Counted from the stretch's first letter, positions 17,597-25,689 are shown. The stretch is DNA of 64,000 nucleotides from Mycobacterium sp. AT1 (GCF_002043095.1 NZ_MVOC01000009.1:62001-126000), one strand, 5' to 3'. Notes: generated by a model not told the origin, from the letters alone. Made by a program: numbers and translations.

Positions 17597-17615
17597 TTAG
17601 ACTGGGCTAACTTGC
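17597..17615. promoter_or_regulatory. IdeR-like iron box 2 with an extra half site
   Basis: TTAGACTGGGCTAACTTGC matches the IdeR consensus at about 12 of 19 positions. The adjoining CTAAC-TAAG-GTTAG (17587-17600) adds a perfect inverted pair of the same half sites, so three half sites lie in tandem. The cluster is between the divergent bfrA (start 17359) and bfd (start 17752) genes. Confidence 0.5.
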
Positions 17616-17751
17616 TCTGGTGGACGTTCACTCGAAGGGGGACAACGAATGGGAACGCATTTCCTCCCTTTCGTCCCCGCTCGCATTTCCCGGCAATCAC
17701 CGCCGACGGCACCGTCGCTCCAGCTGAATTCCGCGGGACGGTGACGGGCTG

Positions 17752-17946
17752 ATGTTCGTGTGTCTGTGCACCGGCGTGACGAGCCAAGCCGTCAGCGACC
17801 TCGTCGCGTCCGGGGCGTCGACGTCCAAGCAGATCGCCGACGCCTGCGGGGCAGGGTTGGACTGCGGACGATGCAGGCGCACCGTGCGGGCCATCATCGA
17901 GGCTGCCAGCGCGAAGGCGGCCTGCCCCATGCACGCGGTCGGCTAG
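17752..17946 (+). CDS. bfd: bacterioferritin-associated ferredoxin
   Basis: A 64-aa [2Fe-2S] protein of the BFD family, which reduces bacterioferritin heme to release stored iron. Four cluster cysteines show the family spacing: Cys4 and Cys6 (VCLCTGV) and Cys38 and Cys41 (DCGRCRRTV). The helix-turn-helix-like middle (SDLVASGASTSKQIADAC) is also typical. It lies head-to-head with bfrA with IdeR-like boxes between, so one iron sensor may control storage and release. The ribosome site is weak. Its last 4 nt overlap the end of the convergent enoyl-CoA hydratase gene. Confidence 0.9.
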   Translation: MFVCLCTGVTSQAVSDLVASGASTSKQIADACGAGLDCGRCRRTVRAIIEAASAKAACPMHAVG

Positions 17947-18701
17947 GTCGAGCGCCGATCGGCGAACGACGCCAGCGCGTCGGCGTTGGCCACCGCCCCG
18001 AGCAGTTCTTCGAATTGCGCGTACTCCCGGGCAGCCGCGGCAGCGATCTCACCGCGAGTGGGCTCGACCATCGTCTGCTTGACCGCGATCAAGCTCGAAA
18101 TCGGCCGCGAGGCAAGGATTTCCGCGTGCCGACGAGCCTCGGACAGAAGGTCGTCTGGTTCGCAGACCTTCCATGCAAAGCCCATCCGCAGGGCTTCCTC
18201 CGCGTCGACCCACTCCGAGGACAGCAGCATCCACGCCGCGTTCTGCCGACCGACGAGCTGCGGCAGCAGGTAGGACGACGCCGCCTCCGGGGCAACGCCG
18301 AGGCTGGTGAACGGGCACTTCAACCGCGCCGCCGACGACATGAACACCAGGTCGGCGTAGCCCAGGATGGTGGCGCCGATGCCGACGCCAAGGCCGTTCA
18401 CCGCAAGGATCAACGGCTTCCGTAGCGCGGTGAGGGTCTCGATCATCCCTGGAAAGCCGTATTGCCCGGATTGGAACTCCGGATCGGTGATCCGGGCCTG
18501 CATCTCGACCAGATCGTTGCCCGCGCTGAAGGCGCGGCCAGCTCCGGTCAACAGGACGACGGCGACGTCTGCGTCTTCGTCGGCCTCGCGCAGCGCGATC
18601 GTCGTGGCGTCGTACAACGCCTCGTTGAAGGCGTTGAGCGCCTCCGGACGATTGAGGGTAAGGGTTCGCACCCCGTTCGCATCGCTTGTCTCCAGCAGCA
18701 C
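17943..18701 (-). CDS. enoyl-CoA hydratase/isomerase family protein
   Basis: A 252-aa crotonase-fold enzyme. The oxyanion-hole segments are FSAGNDLVEM (about 58-67) and VNGLGVGIGATI, and SLGVAPEAAS supplies the catalytic-position Glu seen in isomerase-type members; the first hydratase Glu is not evident, so isomerase or other chemistry is possible. It acts on acyl-CoA thioesters. The start is GTG 18701. Just upstream on the same strand, 16 nt away, ends an F420/PPOX-type gene, so the three minus-strand genes 17943-19868 could form one transcript. Confidence 0.88.
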   Translation of the reverse strand: MLLETSDANGVRTLTLNRPEALNAFNEALYDATTIALREADEDADVAVVLLTGAGRAFSAGNDLVEMQARITDPEFQSGQYGFPGMIETLTALRKPLILAVNGLGVGIGATILGYADLVFMSSAARLKCPFTSLGVAPEAASSYLLPQLVGRQNAAWMLLSSEWVDAEEALRMGFAWKVCEPDDLLSEARRHAEILASRPISSLIAVKQTMVEPTRGEIAAAAAREYAQFEELLGAVANADALASFADRRST

Positions 18702-18717
18702 GGCTGCAGCGTATTCG

Positions 18718-19158
18718 CTAGCCGTTGGAGTACACGCGTCCGGGTGGGATCAGGACGACGGTACGTCGCTGCTCTGCCATCACCCGGTCGTATTCGGCCC
18801 AGTCGTCGTGCTTTCCGCCCGCGGCAGTGAACACGTCGCGCAGCAGTAGGCGAAGGGCGTCGCCGGTGAGCCATGGCTGCGGATCGTCCGGCCCGGCCAG
18901 TTCGGCGCTGCCCTCGACCGTCGCCCACCGCCAGCCGTTGCGGAACGTGACCGCGATCTGTGGTCTCGCCCTCAGATTCGCCAACTTCACCCTGCCGTAG
19001 GTGACGAAGGCCAGCGTCGGCTCGCCCGTCACGGGATGCGCGACGAGCCCCGCGTTGACCAGCGACGCCTGGACCGTGCCGTCACCACGCACGGTGGAGA
19101 CCACTGCCAGACCACTTTCCGCGGACGCCAGCTCGACGGCGTCGCCGAGGGTGGTCAT
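18718..19158 (-). CDS. PPOX-class F420-dependent enzyme
   Basis: A 146-aa split-beta-barrel protein of the pyridoxamine-phosphate-oxidase-like superfamily. In mycobacteria such short forms (TIGR03618-like) bind F420 or related flavins. Visible hallmarks are VSTVRGDGTVQASLVNAG, the strand PTLAFVTYGRVKLANLRARP with a Lys for cofactor phosphate, and AVTFRNGWRWATVEGSAEL. ATG 19158 overlaps the stop of the upstream EthD-domain gene (ATGA), so translation is coupled. The substrate is unknown. Confidence 0.85.
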   Translation of the reverse strand: MTTLGDAVELASAESGLAVVSTVRGDGTVQASLVNAGLVAHPVTGEPTLAFVTYGRVKLANLRARPQIAVTFRNGWRWATVEGSAELAGPDDPQPWLTGDALRLLLRDVFTAAGGKHDDWAEYDRVMAEQRRTVVLIPPGRVYSNG

Positions 19159-19868
19159 GTCGTCAGCTCCGCGGCGAACGGCGAGCGCATCACGTACCGA
19201 CTCGTCGGCACGGTGTCGACGCATCGATTGGCACCAAACGCAGACGTACTGGCCACCATGCGGTTCATCCGATCCTCGAGGTCGGCGTCGTCGGCGGCGC
19301 CGAAGAAGGCGTGCAGATCCTTGGTCGCCTCCAAGGGGAACAGCTCCTCGACGATCGCGTCGATCACCGGCGCCCCGGAGGTCAACGCTCGCACGACCGC
19401 ATTCTGGGTGTAGCCAAACGTCGACTGCGTCGCGATCGCCACCGGGGTGTGGTCGACATGCCAACGCGCACGCCAGGTTTCCTCTTCCAGATCGGCCGGC
19501 CGCCGCAGCAGCGCGACGTTGGCGAAGCCCGGTGTGCGCGCTCCCGCGGCCGACGGAGGCGGGGGTAGCGGCACCGATTCGGTGACGAGATAGGCGTCGA
19601 CCCGTTCGCATTCACCGGTCAGCCGGTCCAGCGCGCCACGCACGTGCGGGCCATAGGACTGCTGGGTCCAGACGCTCACGAAGCCGACGACGGGTGGATC
19701 CAACGTCGTCAGCGTCATCAGCGAGTCGCCGACGACGGCGTCTCGGACGTTGACCGCGAGCCCCGGCGCTCCCAGCGCGAGCAGGTCGTCGGCGACCTCG
19801 GTGCGCAGCCGGGTGCACCACGCGTCGTCGCCCGCAGCCGCCCTGAGCGTGATGATCACCTTCTCCAC
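19155..19868 (-). CDS. EthD-domain protein (dimeric alpha/beta barrel)
   Basis: A 237-aa protein that looks like two ferredoxin-like dimeric alpha/beta-barrel halves, with an EthD-type segment WHVDHTPVAIATQSTFGYTQN in the second half. EthD-like proteins assist cytochrome P450 ether cleavage or act as small polyketide cyclase-like enzymes; here the function is open. GTG 19868 starts VEKVIITLRA, the expected first strand. It is translationally coupled by ATGA to the PPOX-type protein, so the two likely act in one process. It is divergent from the FUSC exporter, with 85 bp between starts. Confidence 0.8.
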   Translation of the reverse strand: MEKVIITLRAAAGDDAWCTRLRTEVADDLLALGAPGLAVNVRDAVVGDSLMTLTTLDPPVVGFVSVWTQQSYGPHVRGALDRLTGECERVDAYLVTESVPLPPPPSAAGARTPGFANVALLRRPADLEEETWRARWHVDHTPVAIATQSTFGYTQNAVVRALTSGAPVIDAIVEELFPLEATKDLHAFFGAADDADLEDRMNRMVASTSAFGANRCVDTVPTSRYVMRSPFAAELTT

Positions 19869-19953
19869 CGGACGAACGTACCGCCACGGCCGCCGCCCTG
19901 ACCCACAATGGCGGATCGGCCCGGTAGTTTTGAGGCGTTGTGACGGGCAGGCG

Positions 19954-21936
19954 ATGAACGGACTGGCGAAGCGACTCACCACGCCCGATCTCGGCGCGGT
20001 GGGCCGCAGCCTCGTCGGCGTCATGCTCGCCGCGGTGGCAGGCCTGCAGTGGGGCTCGGCCGGTGCGGCGACGGCGGCCGCCGGTGCGGCGGCGATCGCG
20101 GGAGCCACTGCGCTGCAAGACAGTCCACGCGGCCCGTTGGTCCTGGTTGGCGCCATCTCGGTTCAGATGGCCGCCGCGGTGCTGATCGGCACGTCGACCT
20201 CGTCCTACGGTGTGCTCTTCGTGCTGGCGGCGACGGTGTGGTCCTTCATCGCCGGTATGCAGTGGGCGGTGAGCACCAACGCGGGGTTGATCGCCGCGTC
20301 GTCGGGTGCCTTGCTGGTCACCGCACCGCCCGTCACGCCGACCCTCTCGTCGGTGGGCATGGCGGCCCTGCTCGCCCTCGGCGGCGGCCTGGTGCAGGCA
20401 GTGCTGATCGGGCTGTGGCCCCGGCGTCGATGGAGGCTTCAGCGCGACGCCTTGACGAGGGCGTACCGCGCGCTCGGGGTCGACGCCAGGCGCCTCGCGT
20501 CGGATCCGACCGTGGGCCTGGACCCGGCGCCGTTGCTCTGGCTGCGCGATACCTTCACGATCAGCGACAGCCAGGCCAAGCGTCGACCACTCGCCTACCG
20601 CGCCTGGTACGGCCTGCCGCAACGAATATCGGTGACGCTGACGGCCCTGGCGGGCAGGTCGTCGGACGACCCGGCGGTGGCGGACGTCCTGCGCGCTGCC
20701 GCGGCGGTGCTGGACGTCGTCGCGAGTCGCAGTCGCACTGCCAAGCGGGACGCCACCCTCGGAGTCATGCAGGTGGAGGCGGCAACCGACAGGGTCGCGG
20801 TGGCGAACGTGGCGCTGGCGCACCGCCTTTCCCACCAACTCCGCGAGGCCGTTGCGCTGCGCTTTGGCGAGCTGACCCCGGACGTCGACCACGTCACGCG
20901 ACTCGGCCGCCGCGGCGGGTTGTCCGCGATGCCGATCGCCGCGGCCGCAATCAGAGCGCACCTCGCGTGGGGGTCCCCCATTTTGCGGCACGCGTTCCGG
21001 CTCTCTGCGGGCGTCGGCGCCGGGGTGGCGGTGGCACGCTTCGCCGACGTTCCGTACGGGTACTGGATTCCGCTGACCGTGCTGATGGTGCTGCGCCCCG
21101 AGACCGCCCACACCTATACCAGGTGCGTCGGCCGGGTCGCGGGTAACGCCGGAGGCATCGTGGCGGCGTCGGTGGTCACCATCATCTGGCATCCCACCGG
21201 GCTCGCGGCCGCCGTGCTGGCGGTGATCGCCCTCGGAATCGCCTATGCGGTTTCGGGGTTCGGGTACGTCGCGACGAGTGCCGCCCTCGCCGCCGTCGTC
21301 GTGTTCGTGATCGACGTGAGCAACGCCGCCGACGCAGGCACGATGGCCGACCGGTTGATCGCAACGCTGATCGGCGGTGCGCTCGCGGTGCTCGTTCACG
21401 TCTTGCTGCCCGACGATTCCCTGGTTCGGCTCCGGCAGCGTGCGGGTGAGCTGCTGAAGACCGAGATCGATTACGCCGCAACCGTGATCAAGGCCTTCGT
21501 ACACGGTCTCGACCATCCCGCCGAAGCGCTGGCCGCCGCCTGGGAGCACGCCTTCCGGGCCCGTGCGGCGTTCGAGGCGGCGGCGGGTGCGACCACGTCG
21601 GACTCTGGTGATCTACGGCGGTGGCTGAAGTCCTATCGCACCGCCCTGAACGCCATCACGACGTCGTGCGCCACGCTCGAGTCGAGTCTGCCCGCGCAAC
21701 CGCCCGCCACGCTGCACACCGACTTCGTGGTGGCCGTCGACGAGTACGCCGAGGCGTTGTCGGGAGCGCCGACGGCGCCTGGCGCCCCGTGGCGGATCGA
21801 CGGCGACCGACTGGCCGCCGCCGAGCAGCGCATTCGCGAGGCAGGCAGGAGGCTGGGGCCCGACGACACGTCGAGTCGGGTCCTGGTGGCCGAGATCGGC
21901 GACATCACCCGCAGTTTGGTCGGCATCACCGACTGA
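19954..21936 (+). CDS. FUSC-family inner-membrane transporter (aromatic-acid exporter type)
   Basis: A 660-aa membrane protein with the duplicated plan of fusaric-acid-resistance/AaeB-type exporters: about six hydrophobic helices in the first 165 residues, a soluble helical domain of about 180 residues, a second helical set (about 350-490) containing the family signature VPYGYWIPLTVLMVLRPET, and a final cytoplasmic helical domain. Such proteins export aromatic acids or other hydrophobic anions. ATG 19954 is the only well-placed start. No membrane-fusion protein lies beside it, which is usual in actinobacteria. Substrate unknown. Confidence 0.86.
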   Translation: MNGLAKRLTTPDLGAVGRSLVGVMLAAVAGLQWGSAGAATAAAGAAAIAGATALQDSPRGPLVLVGAISVQMAAAVLIGTSTSSYGVLFVLAATVWSFIAGMQWAVSTNAGLIAASSGALLVTAPPVTPTLSSVGMAALLALGGGLVQAVLIGLWPRRRWRLQRDALTRAYRALGVDARRLASDPTVGLDPAPLLWLRDTFTISDSQAKRRPLAYRAWYGLPQRISVTLTALAGRSSDDPAVADVLRAAAAVLDVVASRSRTAKRDATLGVMQVEAATDRVAVANVALAHRLSHQLREAVALRFGELTPDVDHVTRLGRRGGLSAMPIAAAAIRAHLAWGSPILRHAFRLSAGVGAGVAVARFADVPYGYWIPLTVLMVLRPETAHTYTRCVGRVAGNAGGIVAASVVTIIWHPTGLAAAVLAVIALGIAYAVSGFGYVATSAALAAVVVFVIDVSNAADAGTMADRLIATLIGGALAVLVHVLLPDDSLVRLRQRAGELLKTEIDYAATVIKAFVHGLDHPAEALAAAWEHAFRARAAFEAAAGATTSDSGDLRRWLKSYRTALNAITTSCATLESSLPAQPPATLHTDFVVAVDEYAEALSGAPTAPGAPWRIDGDRLAAAEQRIREAGRRLGPDDTSSRVLVAEIGDITRSLVGITD

Positions 21937-21950
21937 ATGCGGGGCCGGGA

Positions 21951-22574
21951 TCAGTCGCGGGCCCACCGCGGTCGGATGAACACGCCCTCCGCTTCGACGG
22001 TGACTCCGTCGGCGTCGCAGAGGCGACCCTCGGCGAAGGTCTTGACCCCCTCGGTGCGGACGACGGCCGCCTCGACGTGCAGGGCGCCCAGCGCCGTCAT
22101 CCTGCGGTAGCGCATGGTGATGGTGCCGGTCAGCCGCGGCTTGTCGGGTGCGCTGGCCGCCCCACCGAGGGCGTGGTCGAGGATGAGCGCGGCGATCCCG
22201 CCGTGGACGTGACCGGGTGGCCCTTCGTAGGCCGCGCCGAGGTGGAAGTCGGCGCGCACCCCGCCGTCGGCCGTCGGCGCGAAGACCAGTGGCGGAGCCA
22301 CCGGATTGCGCATGCCGATCACGACGTTGCCCCACGGCATCTGGTCACCGTCGGCGCCGAAACGCACACCGAAGGAGCCCTCGAGTTGCCTGCTCCGGAG
22401 TCGTGCGGTGGCAGAGTCGATTTCGGCCTTCGCCGCCGCCACGGCGTCGCCGTCCACCTCGGTACGAATGGTGGCGTCGATCAGGTCGCGAACGGAGTTC
22501 GTCAACGGTTCGTAGATGCGGCGAAGCCGTTCGACGTCCTTGGCGCTGAGGTTCTCCACCGGGAAGTCAAGCAT
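21951..22574 (-). CDS. PaaI-type hot-dog thioesterase, KstR-box gene
   Basis: A 207-aa protein with about 95 residues of helical leader and a C-terminal hot-dog thioesterase domain. The domain has the PaaI-like motif GPPGHVHGGIAALILDHALG (about 118-137), whose His-Gly-Gly and Asp are catalytic, followed by TGTITMRYRR. It would hydrolyse acyl-CoA esters. A KstR-type operator begins 8 bp before its ATG, suggesting that it is derepressed with sterol-degradation genes, where CoA recycling from sterol intermediates makes sense. It is convergent with the FUSC gene (14 bp) and preceded by a TetR gene in the same direction. Confidence 0.86.
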   Translation of the reverse strand: MLDFPVENLSAKDVERLRRIYEPLTNSVRDLIDATIRTEVDGDAVAAAKAEIDSATARLRSRQLEGSFGVRFGADGDQMPWGNVVIGMRNPVAPPLVFAPTADGGVRADFHLGAAYEGPPGHVHGGIAALILDHALGGAASAPDKPRLTGTITMRYRRMTALGALHVEAAVVRTEGVKTFAEGRLCDADGVTVEAEGVFIRPRWARD

Positions 22575-22582
22575 TGCTGAAC

Positions 22583-22596
22583 TAGAACACGTTCTA
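22583..22596. promoter_or_regulatory. KstR-type operator at the thioesterase start
   Basis: TAGAACACGTTCTA matches TNNAACNNGTTNNA in full, and with one base on either side forms a palindrome with 7-bp arms (22582-22597). It lies 8 bp upstream of ATG 22574, overlapping the likely initiation region, so KstR binding would repress the gene. Confidence 0.68.
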
Positions 22597-22615
22597 GCGT
22601 CGGTGTCGAGCGCGG

Positions 22616-23182
22616 CTACTCCGCCGGGGCGGGGCCGACCAGCAGTTGGCGCACCACTGGAGCTGCCCAGCGGATCAGCTCGTCGTGGCTCAGGTTGGCC
22701 ACGAAGGGGTTGGTCAACACGTAGCGCGTGGTGGCCAGGCCGATGATGAACGAGCCCATCAAGCCGGCGCGTTGGCCCGGGTTGTCGGGGGTGACGGCGA
22801 ACAGGACCGGCGCCACCTGGGTGGCGAAGACCTTCCGCATGGTGTCGGCCGCGGTGGCGCTCGTCATCGCGGCCCGCAGCAGCGCGACGAACGTGGTGTC
22901 GTCCTCCCAGACGGCGAAGAACTTGGGCAGCAGCACCTCTGCCACCCGGTCGGGGTCGACGCCGGTGAGGTCGGGCAGGTCGAGGGTGAACTCGACGGCG
23001 GCGGCGAAGAGGTCCTGCTTGCTGCCGAAGTATCGGATGACCAACGCCGGGTCGACGCCAACGTCGCCGGCAATGGCCCGCAGGGTGGTGCGCTCGTAGC
23101 CCTCCGCGCCGAACCGCGTGCGCGCCGCAGCAAGGATGTCGGCGCGCGTCTCCTGGGCGTTGCGAGCTCGAGTCGAAACCAT
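22616..23182 (-). CDS. TetR-family transcriptional regulator
   Basis: A 188-aa TetR-type repressor. The N-terminal helix-turn-helix is RADILAAARTRFGAEGYERT and TLRAIAGDVGVDPALVIRYF (about 13-53), followed by a helical ligand domain of the type found in AcnR/RutR-like members. I start at ATG 23182; ATG 23200 is in frame. It faces the FAD-monooxygenase gene across 97 bp with a near-perfect 20-bp palindrome in the gap, so it probably controls that gene and itself. It is unlikely to be KstR, because the KstR-type box lies downstream of it, before another gene. Confidence 0.87.
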   Translation of the reverse strand: MVSTRARNAQETRADILAAARTRFGAEGYERTTLRAIAGDVGVDPALVIRYFGSKQDLFAAAVEFTLDLPDLTGVDPDRVAEVLLPKFFAVWEDDTTFVALLRAAMTSATAADTMRKVFATQVAPVLFAVTPDNPGQRAGLMGSFIIGLATTRYVLTNPFVANLSHDELIRWAAPVVRQLLVGPAPAE

Positions 23183-23237
23183 CCCCCGAGAGTATGTCAT
23201 CGACCGTTGACAGAGGCCGCGGGCGCGCCTACGGTAC

Positions 23238-23257
23238 AAGTCACCAAGTGTTGACTT
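23238..23257. promoter_or_regulatory. likely TetR operator
   Basis: AAGTCACCAAGTGTTGACTT pairs with itself at 8 of 10 positions (six outer bases perfect). It sits between the divergent TetR (start 23182) and monooxygenase (start 23280) genes, where autoregulation and control of the enzyme would both be served. Confidence 0.55.
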
Positions 23258-23279
23258 ATCGATTCGACGGGAGTCCTCC

Positions 23280-24806
23280 ATGAACTTCGACAGGGGCCAA
23301 CTGCCCGTTCTCGTCGTCGGCGCAGGCCCGACGGGGCTGACGGCCGCGCTGGAACTGTCGCGACTGGGCATCCCCGTCCGGATCGTCGACCGGGCACTGG
23401 AGCCCTCTACGACGTCCCGCGCGCTCGGCATCCAAGCCCGCACCCTCGAGTTGCTTCGGCCGCGGGGCGTCGCCGACGAGATGCTGCGACTCGGCAATCG
23501 AGCCAGCCGAACGGCGTTGCACACTGACGGCCGCCGGATCGCCGCCGTCGAATTCGGCCGCATGTCAAGCCAATTCGACTTCATCCTGATGCTCGCGCAG
23601 TCCGAGACCGAGCGCCTGCTGACCGAACGCCTCGGGGCTCAGGGCGTCAAGGTCGAACGCGGCCTTGACTTCACCGCCCTCGTCGAACGCGCCGAGTCCG
23701 TGGACGTGACGCTAGCTTCCCCGGACGGCACCGCCGAGACGGTGCGGGCGTCCTACCTGATCGCCGCCGACGGATCGCACAGCCCGGTGCGCAAGAGCCT
23801 GGGCCTGCCCTTCACCGGCCGCGCCCTCCCGCAGAACTACGTGCTGGGTGACGTGCACCTGACCGGCGACATCGCCGAAGATCAACTGTCGATCTACTTG
23901 GCGCGCAACGGGTTTCTGGCAATCTTCCCCATGGGTGACGGACGGTTCAGATTCATGGCCACCGATCCGGACGGCGTCACCGGCGACGTCGACGAGCCGT
24001 CATTGGCCGACGTCCAGACACTCTACGACCGCACCGTCGGCATCCCGGCCCAGCTCTGCGGGATGAATTGGAGCTCCCGGTTCCGCATCAACAGCCGTCA
24101 CATGGACACGTTGCGCACGAGCCGGGTGTTCTTCGGCGGCGACGCCGCGCACGTCCACAGCCCAGCCGGCGGCCAAGGGATGAACGCCGGGATCCAGGAC
24201 ATGGTCAACCTGTCGTGGAAGCTGGCAATGGTCCTGCGCGGCGTCGCACGTCCCGAACTCCTCGACACCTACGAGTCCGACCGCCTTCCGGTGATCCGTC
24301 AATTGGTCGGGATGACCGAACGCGCGACGACGGTGTTCAACTCCACCACTCCCCTCGCCCATGCGGCGCTGACCACGCTAGCGCCGCTGCTGCTGTCCCG
24401 CGACGCGGTGCAGGACAAGGCGGTGGCTCGACTCGGTCAGATCGCCGGCTCGTATCACGGCGCGCCAATCACCAAGGGCGGTGGACGAATTGGCGGGTTG
24501 CGGGCTGGCGACCGGGTGCCCGACGTCGAACTGGCCGAGAGCAGGCTCTACGACGTGGTGGACACGTCGGTTCTGACCTTGGTGGTGTCGCGCGCCGGGA
24601 CCGGCGTCGCTGATGCGGCCCGCCCCTGGGCCGACGCCGTCGTCGTGCGGCAGGTCGACCTGCCCTCCGAGGTGGTCGACGGGGAGGGCTGGCTGCTGGT
24701 GCGGCCCGACGGATACTTGGCCGCGGCCGGTCGGGCCGGTGACGCGGCTCGACTGTCGTCGTGGTTGCGGCGCTGGCTGCTCACCCCCGCCCGCGAGCAG
24801 ACGTAA
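23280..24806 (+). CDS. FAD-dependent aromatic/polyketide hydroxylase
   Basis: A 508-aa class A flavoprotein monooxygenase (PheA/TfdB/MhpA-like). The ADP-binding GAGPTG is at 14-19, the DG motif is in LIAADGSHSPVRKSLG, and the GDAAH motif lies in FFGGDAAHVHSPAGGQGMN. A thioredoxin-like C-terminal domain of about 110 residues follows, as in phenol hydroxylases. Such enzymes hydroxylate phenolic rings using NAD(P)H. It is regulated probably by the divergent TetR. Its last codons (REQT, stop at 24806) lie inside the left arm of a dispersed palindromic repeat, so that repeat contributes coding sequence. Confidence 0.88.
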   Translation: MNFDRGQLPVLVVGAGPTGLTAALELSRLGIPVRIVDRALEPSTTSRALGIQARTLELLRPRGVADEMLRLGNRASRTALHTDGRRIAAVEFGRMSSQFDFILMLAQSETERLLTERLGAQGVKVERGLDFTALVERAESVDVTLASPDGTAETVRASYLIAADGSHSPVRKSLGLPFTGRALPQNYVLGDVHLTGDIAEDQLSIYLARNGFLAIFPMGDGRFRFMATDPDGVTGDVDEPSLADVQTLYDRTVGIPAQLCGMNWSSRFRINSRHMDTLRTSRVFFGGDAAHVHSPAGGQGMNAGIQDMVNLSWKLAMVLRGVARPELLDTYESDRLPVIRQLVGMTERATTVFNSTTPLAHAALTTLAPLLLSRDAVQDKAVARLGQIAGSYHGAPITKGGGRIGGLRAGDRVPDVELAESRLYDVVDTSVLTLVVSRAGTGVADAARPWADAVVVRQVDLPSEVVDGEGWLLVRPDGYLAAAGRAGDAARLSSWLRRWLLTPAREQT

Positions 24807-24852
24807 AAGGCCCTCGATCGCGGCGATTCAGGGCCTCTTACGTCTGCTCGCG
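24792..24852. repeat. dispersed palindrome family A, copy 1 (also terminator-like)
   Basis: A 61-bp palindrome with 15-bp perfect outer arms (24792-24806 and 24838-24852) and a second 7-bp stem (24808-24814 and 24830-24836) around a 15-nt loop. It overlaps the monooxygenase stop codon and can end its transcript. A second copy at 29517 shares 54 of 61 bases by my count. Confidence 0.8.
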
Positions 24853-24938
24853 AGTGCGAAGTGGGCCGGCGTCCCGGATTCGCTGGCCCGTGTGAAGCAC
24901 CCGACTCCCCTAGGATCGTCAGCAAACGGAGCGTCGAC

Positions 24939-25634
24939 GTGACGACGACGGCGGGAGGTGGTGAGGCAGTGGGATCGCTGGGGTCGGACGGGTCGGGGCT
25001 GCCAGCCACCCTGGTCGAATTGGCCACCCAACGGATCCGTGACGCGATCCTGCGTGGTGCGCTCGAGCCCGGCGAGAAGATCGTCGAAGAGCAGCTGTGT
25101 GCCGACTTCGGGATCAGCAGGGCGCCGCTGCGGGAGGCGTTGAGACTGCTTGCGCAGCAAGGTCTCGTCGAGCACCTGCCGCGCCGAGGCTCCCGCGTGA
25201 CGGAGTGGTCGCCGACCGACATCCTGCAACTGTTCGCGCTCCGCCACGTCTTGGAGCGCCATGCCGTCGAGGCCGCCCTGCCGCTCGCCGACCCAGTCAC
25301 CGGCCTTCAGCCGGTCCGCGACGCGTTGGCCGGCATGCACGAGGCGACCGACGACTTGGCCCGCGACGACGCGCACCGCGTGTTCCACGCCGCCGTCGTC
25401 CAGCTCGCCGACAACCGTCAGCTGGACATCACGCTCGAACCGATCCTGCTGAAGCTGCAGCTGCCCATGGCGATCAACCTGCGGGCCGAGGCCCGTCACC
25501 ACCGTGCCGAGGACGGTGTCGCTCGCCATCGCGAGATTCTCACCGCATTGGAGACCAACGACGCGACCACGGTGCTGGCCGCCCTCGAAGGTCACGGCCA
25601 CCTGGACTATCTCGGCCTCGGGGCACATCGCTAA
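24939..25634 (+). CDS. GntR-family regulator (FadR/VanR-type FCD)
   Basis: A 231-aa GntR regulator. The winged-helix domain covers about 20-90 (IRDAILRGALEPGEKIVEEQ then FGISRAPLREALRLLAQQGLV), followed by an all-helical FCD ligand domain that uses Asp/His residues to hold a metal and a small carboxylate or amide ligand (HRVFHAAVVQLADN). GTG 24939 has GGAG upstream; GTG 24969 is an alternative. It precedes the amidase, cysteine hydrolase and permease genes in the same direction, so it most likely senses the cassette's substrate or product. A 17-bp inverted repeat sits between it and the amidase. Confidence 0.87.
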   Translation: MTTTAGGGEAVGSLGSDGSGLPATLVELATQRIRDAILRGALEPGEKIVEEQLCADFGISRAPLREALRLLAQQGLVEHLPRRGSRVTEWSPTDILQLFALRHVLERHAVEAALPLADPVTGLQPVRDALAGMHEATDDLARDDAHRVFHAAVVQLADNRQLDITLEPILLKLQLPMAINLRAEARHHRAEDGVARHREILTALETNDATTVLAALEGHGHLDYLGLGAHR

Positions 25635-25672
25635 CACGATCGACACACAGCCGTACCAGGACCGGAATGATT

Positions 25673-25689
25673 CTGTCGACAATCGACAG
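25673..25689. promoter_or_regulatory. likely GntR operator before the amidase
   Basis: CTGTCGA-CAA-TCGACAG is a perfect 7-bp inverted repeat with a 3-nt centre, ending 2 bp before ATG 25692. GntR proteins bind short dyads of this type. Its position would block transcription or translation start of the cassette. Confidence 0.5.

Noticed and set aside
19612..21549. Long minus-strand frame antisense to the FUSC transporter
   Set aside because: The plus-strand product has clear helices and motifs; the antisense reading is repetitive and Arg/Gly/His-rich, typical of shadow frames.
22583..22596. SOS (LexA) box
   Set aside because: The half-site GAAC/GTTC spacing is 2 nt, not the 4 nt expected for mycobacterial LexA; the KstR pattern fits better.
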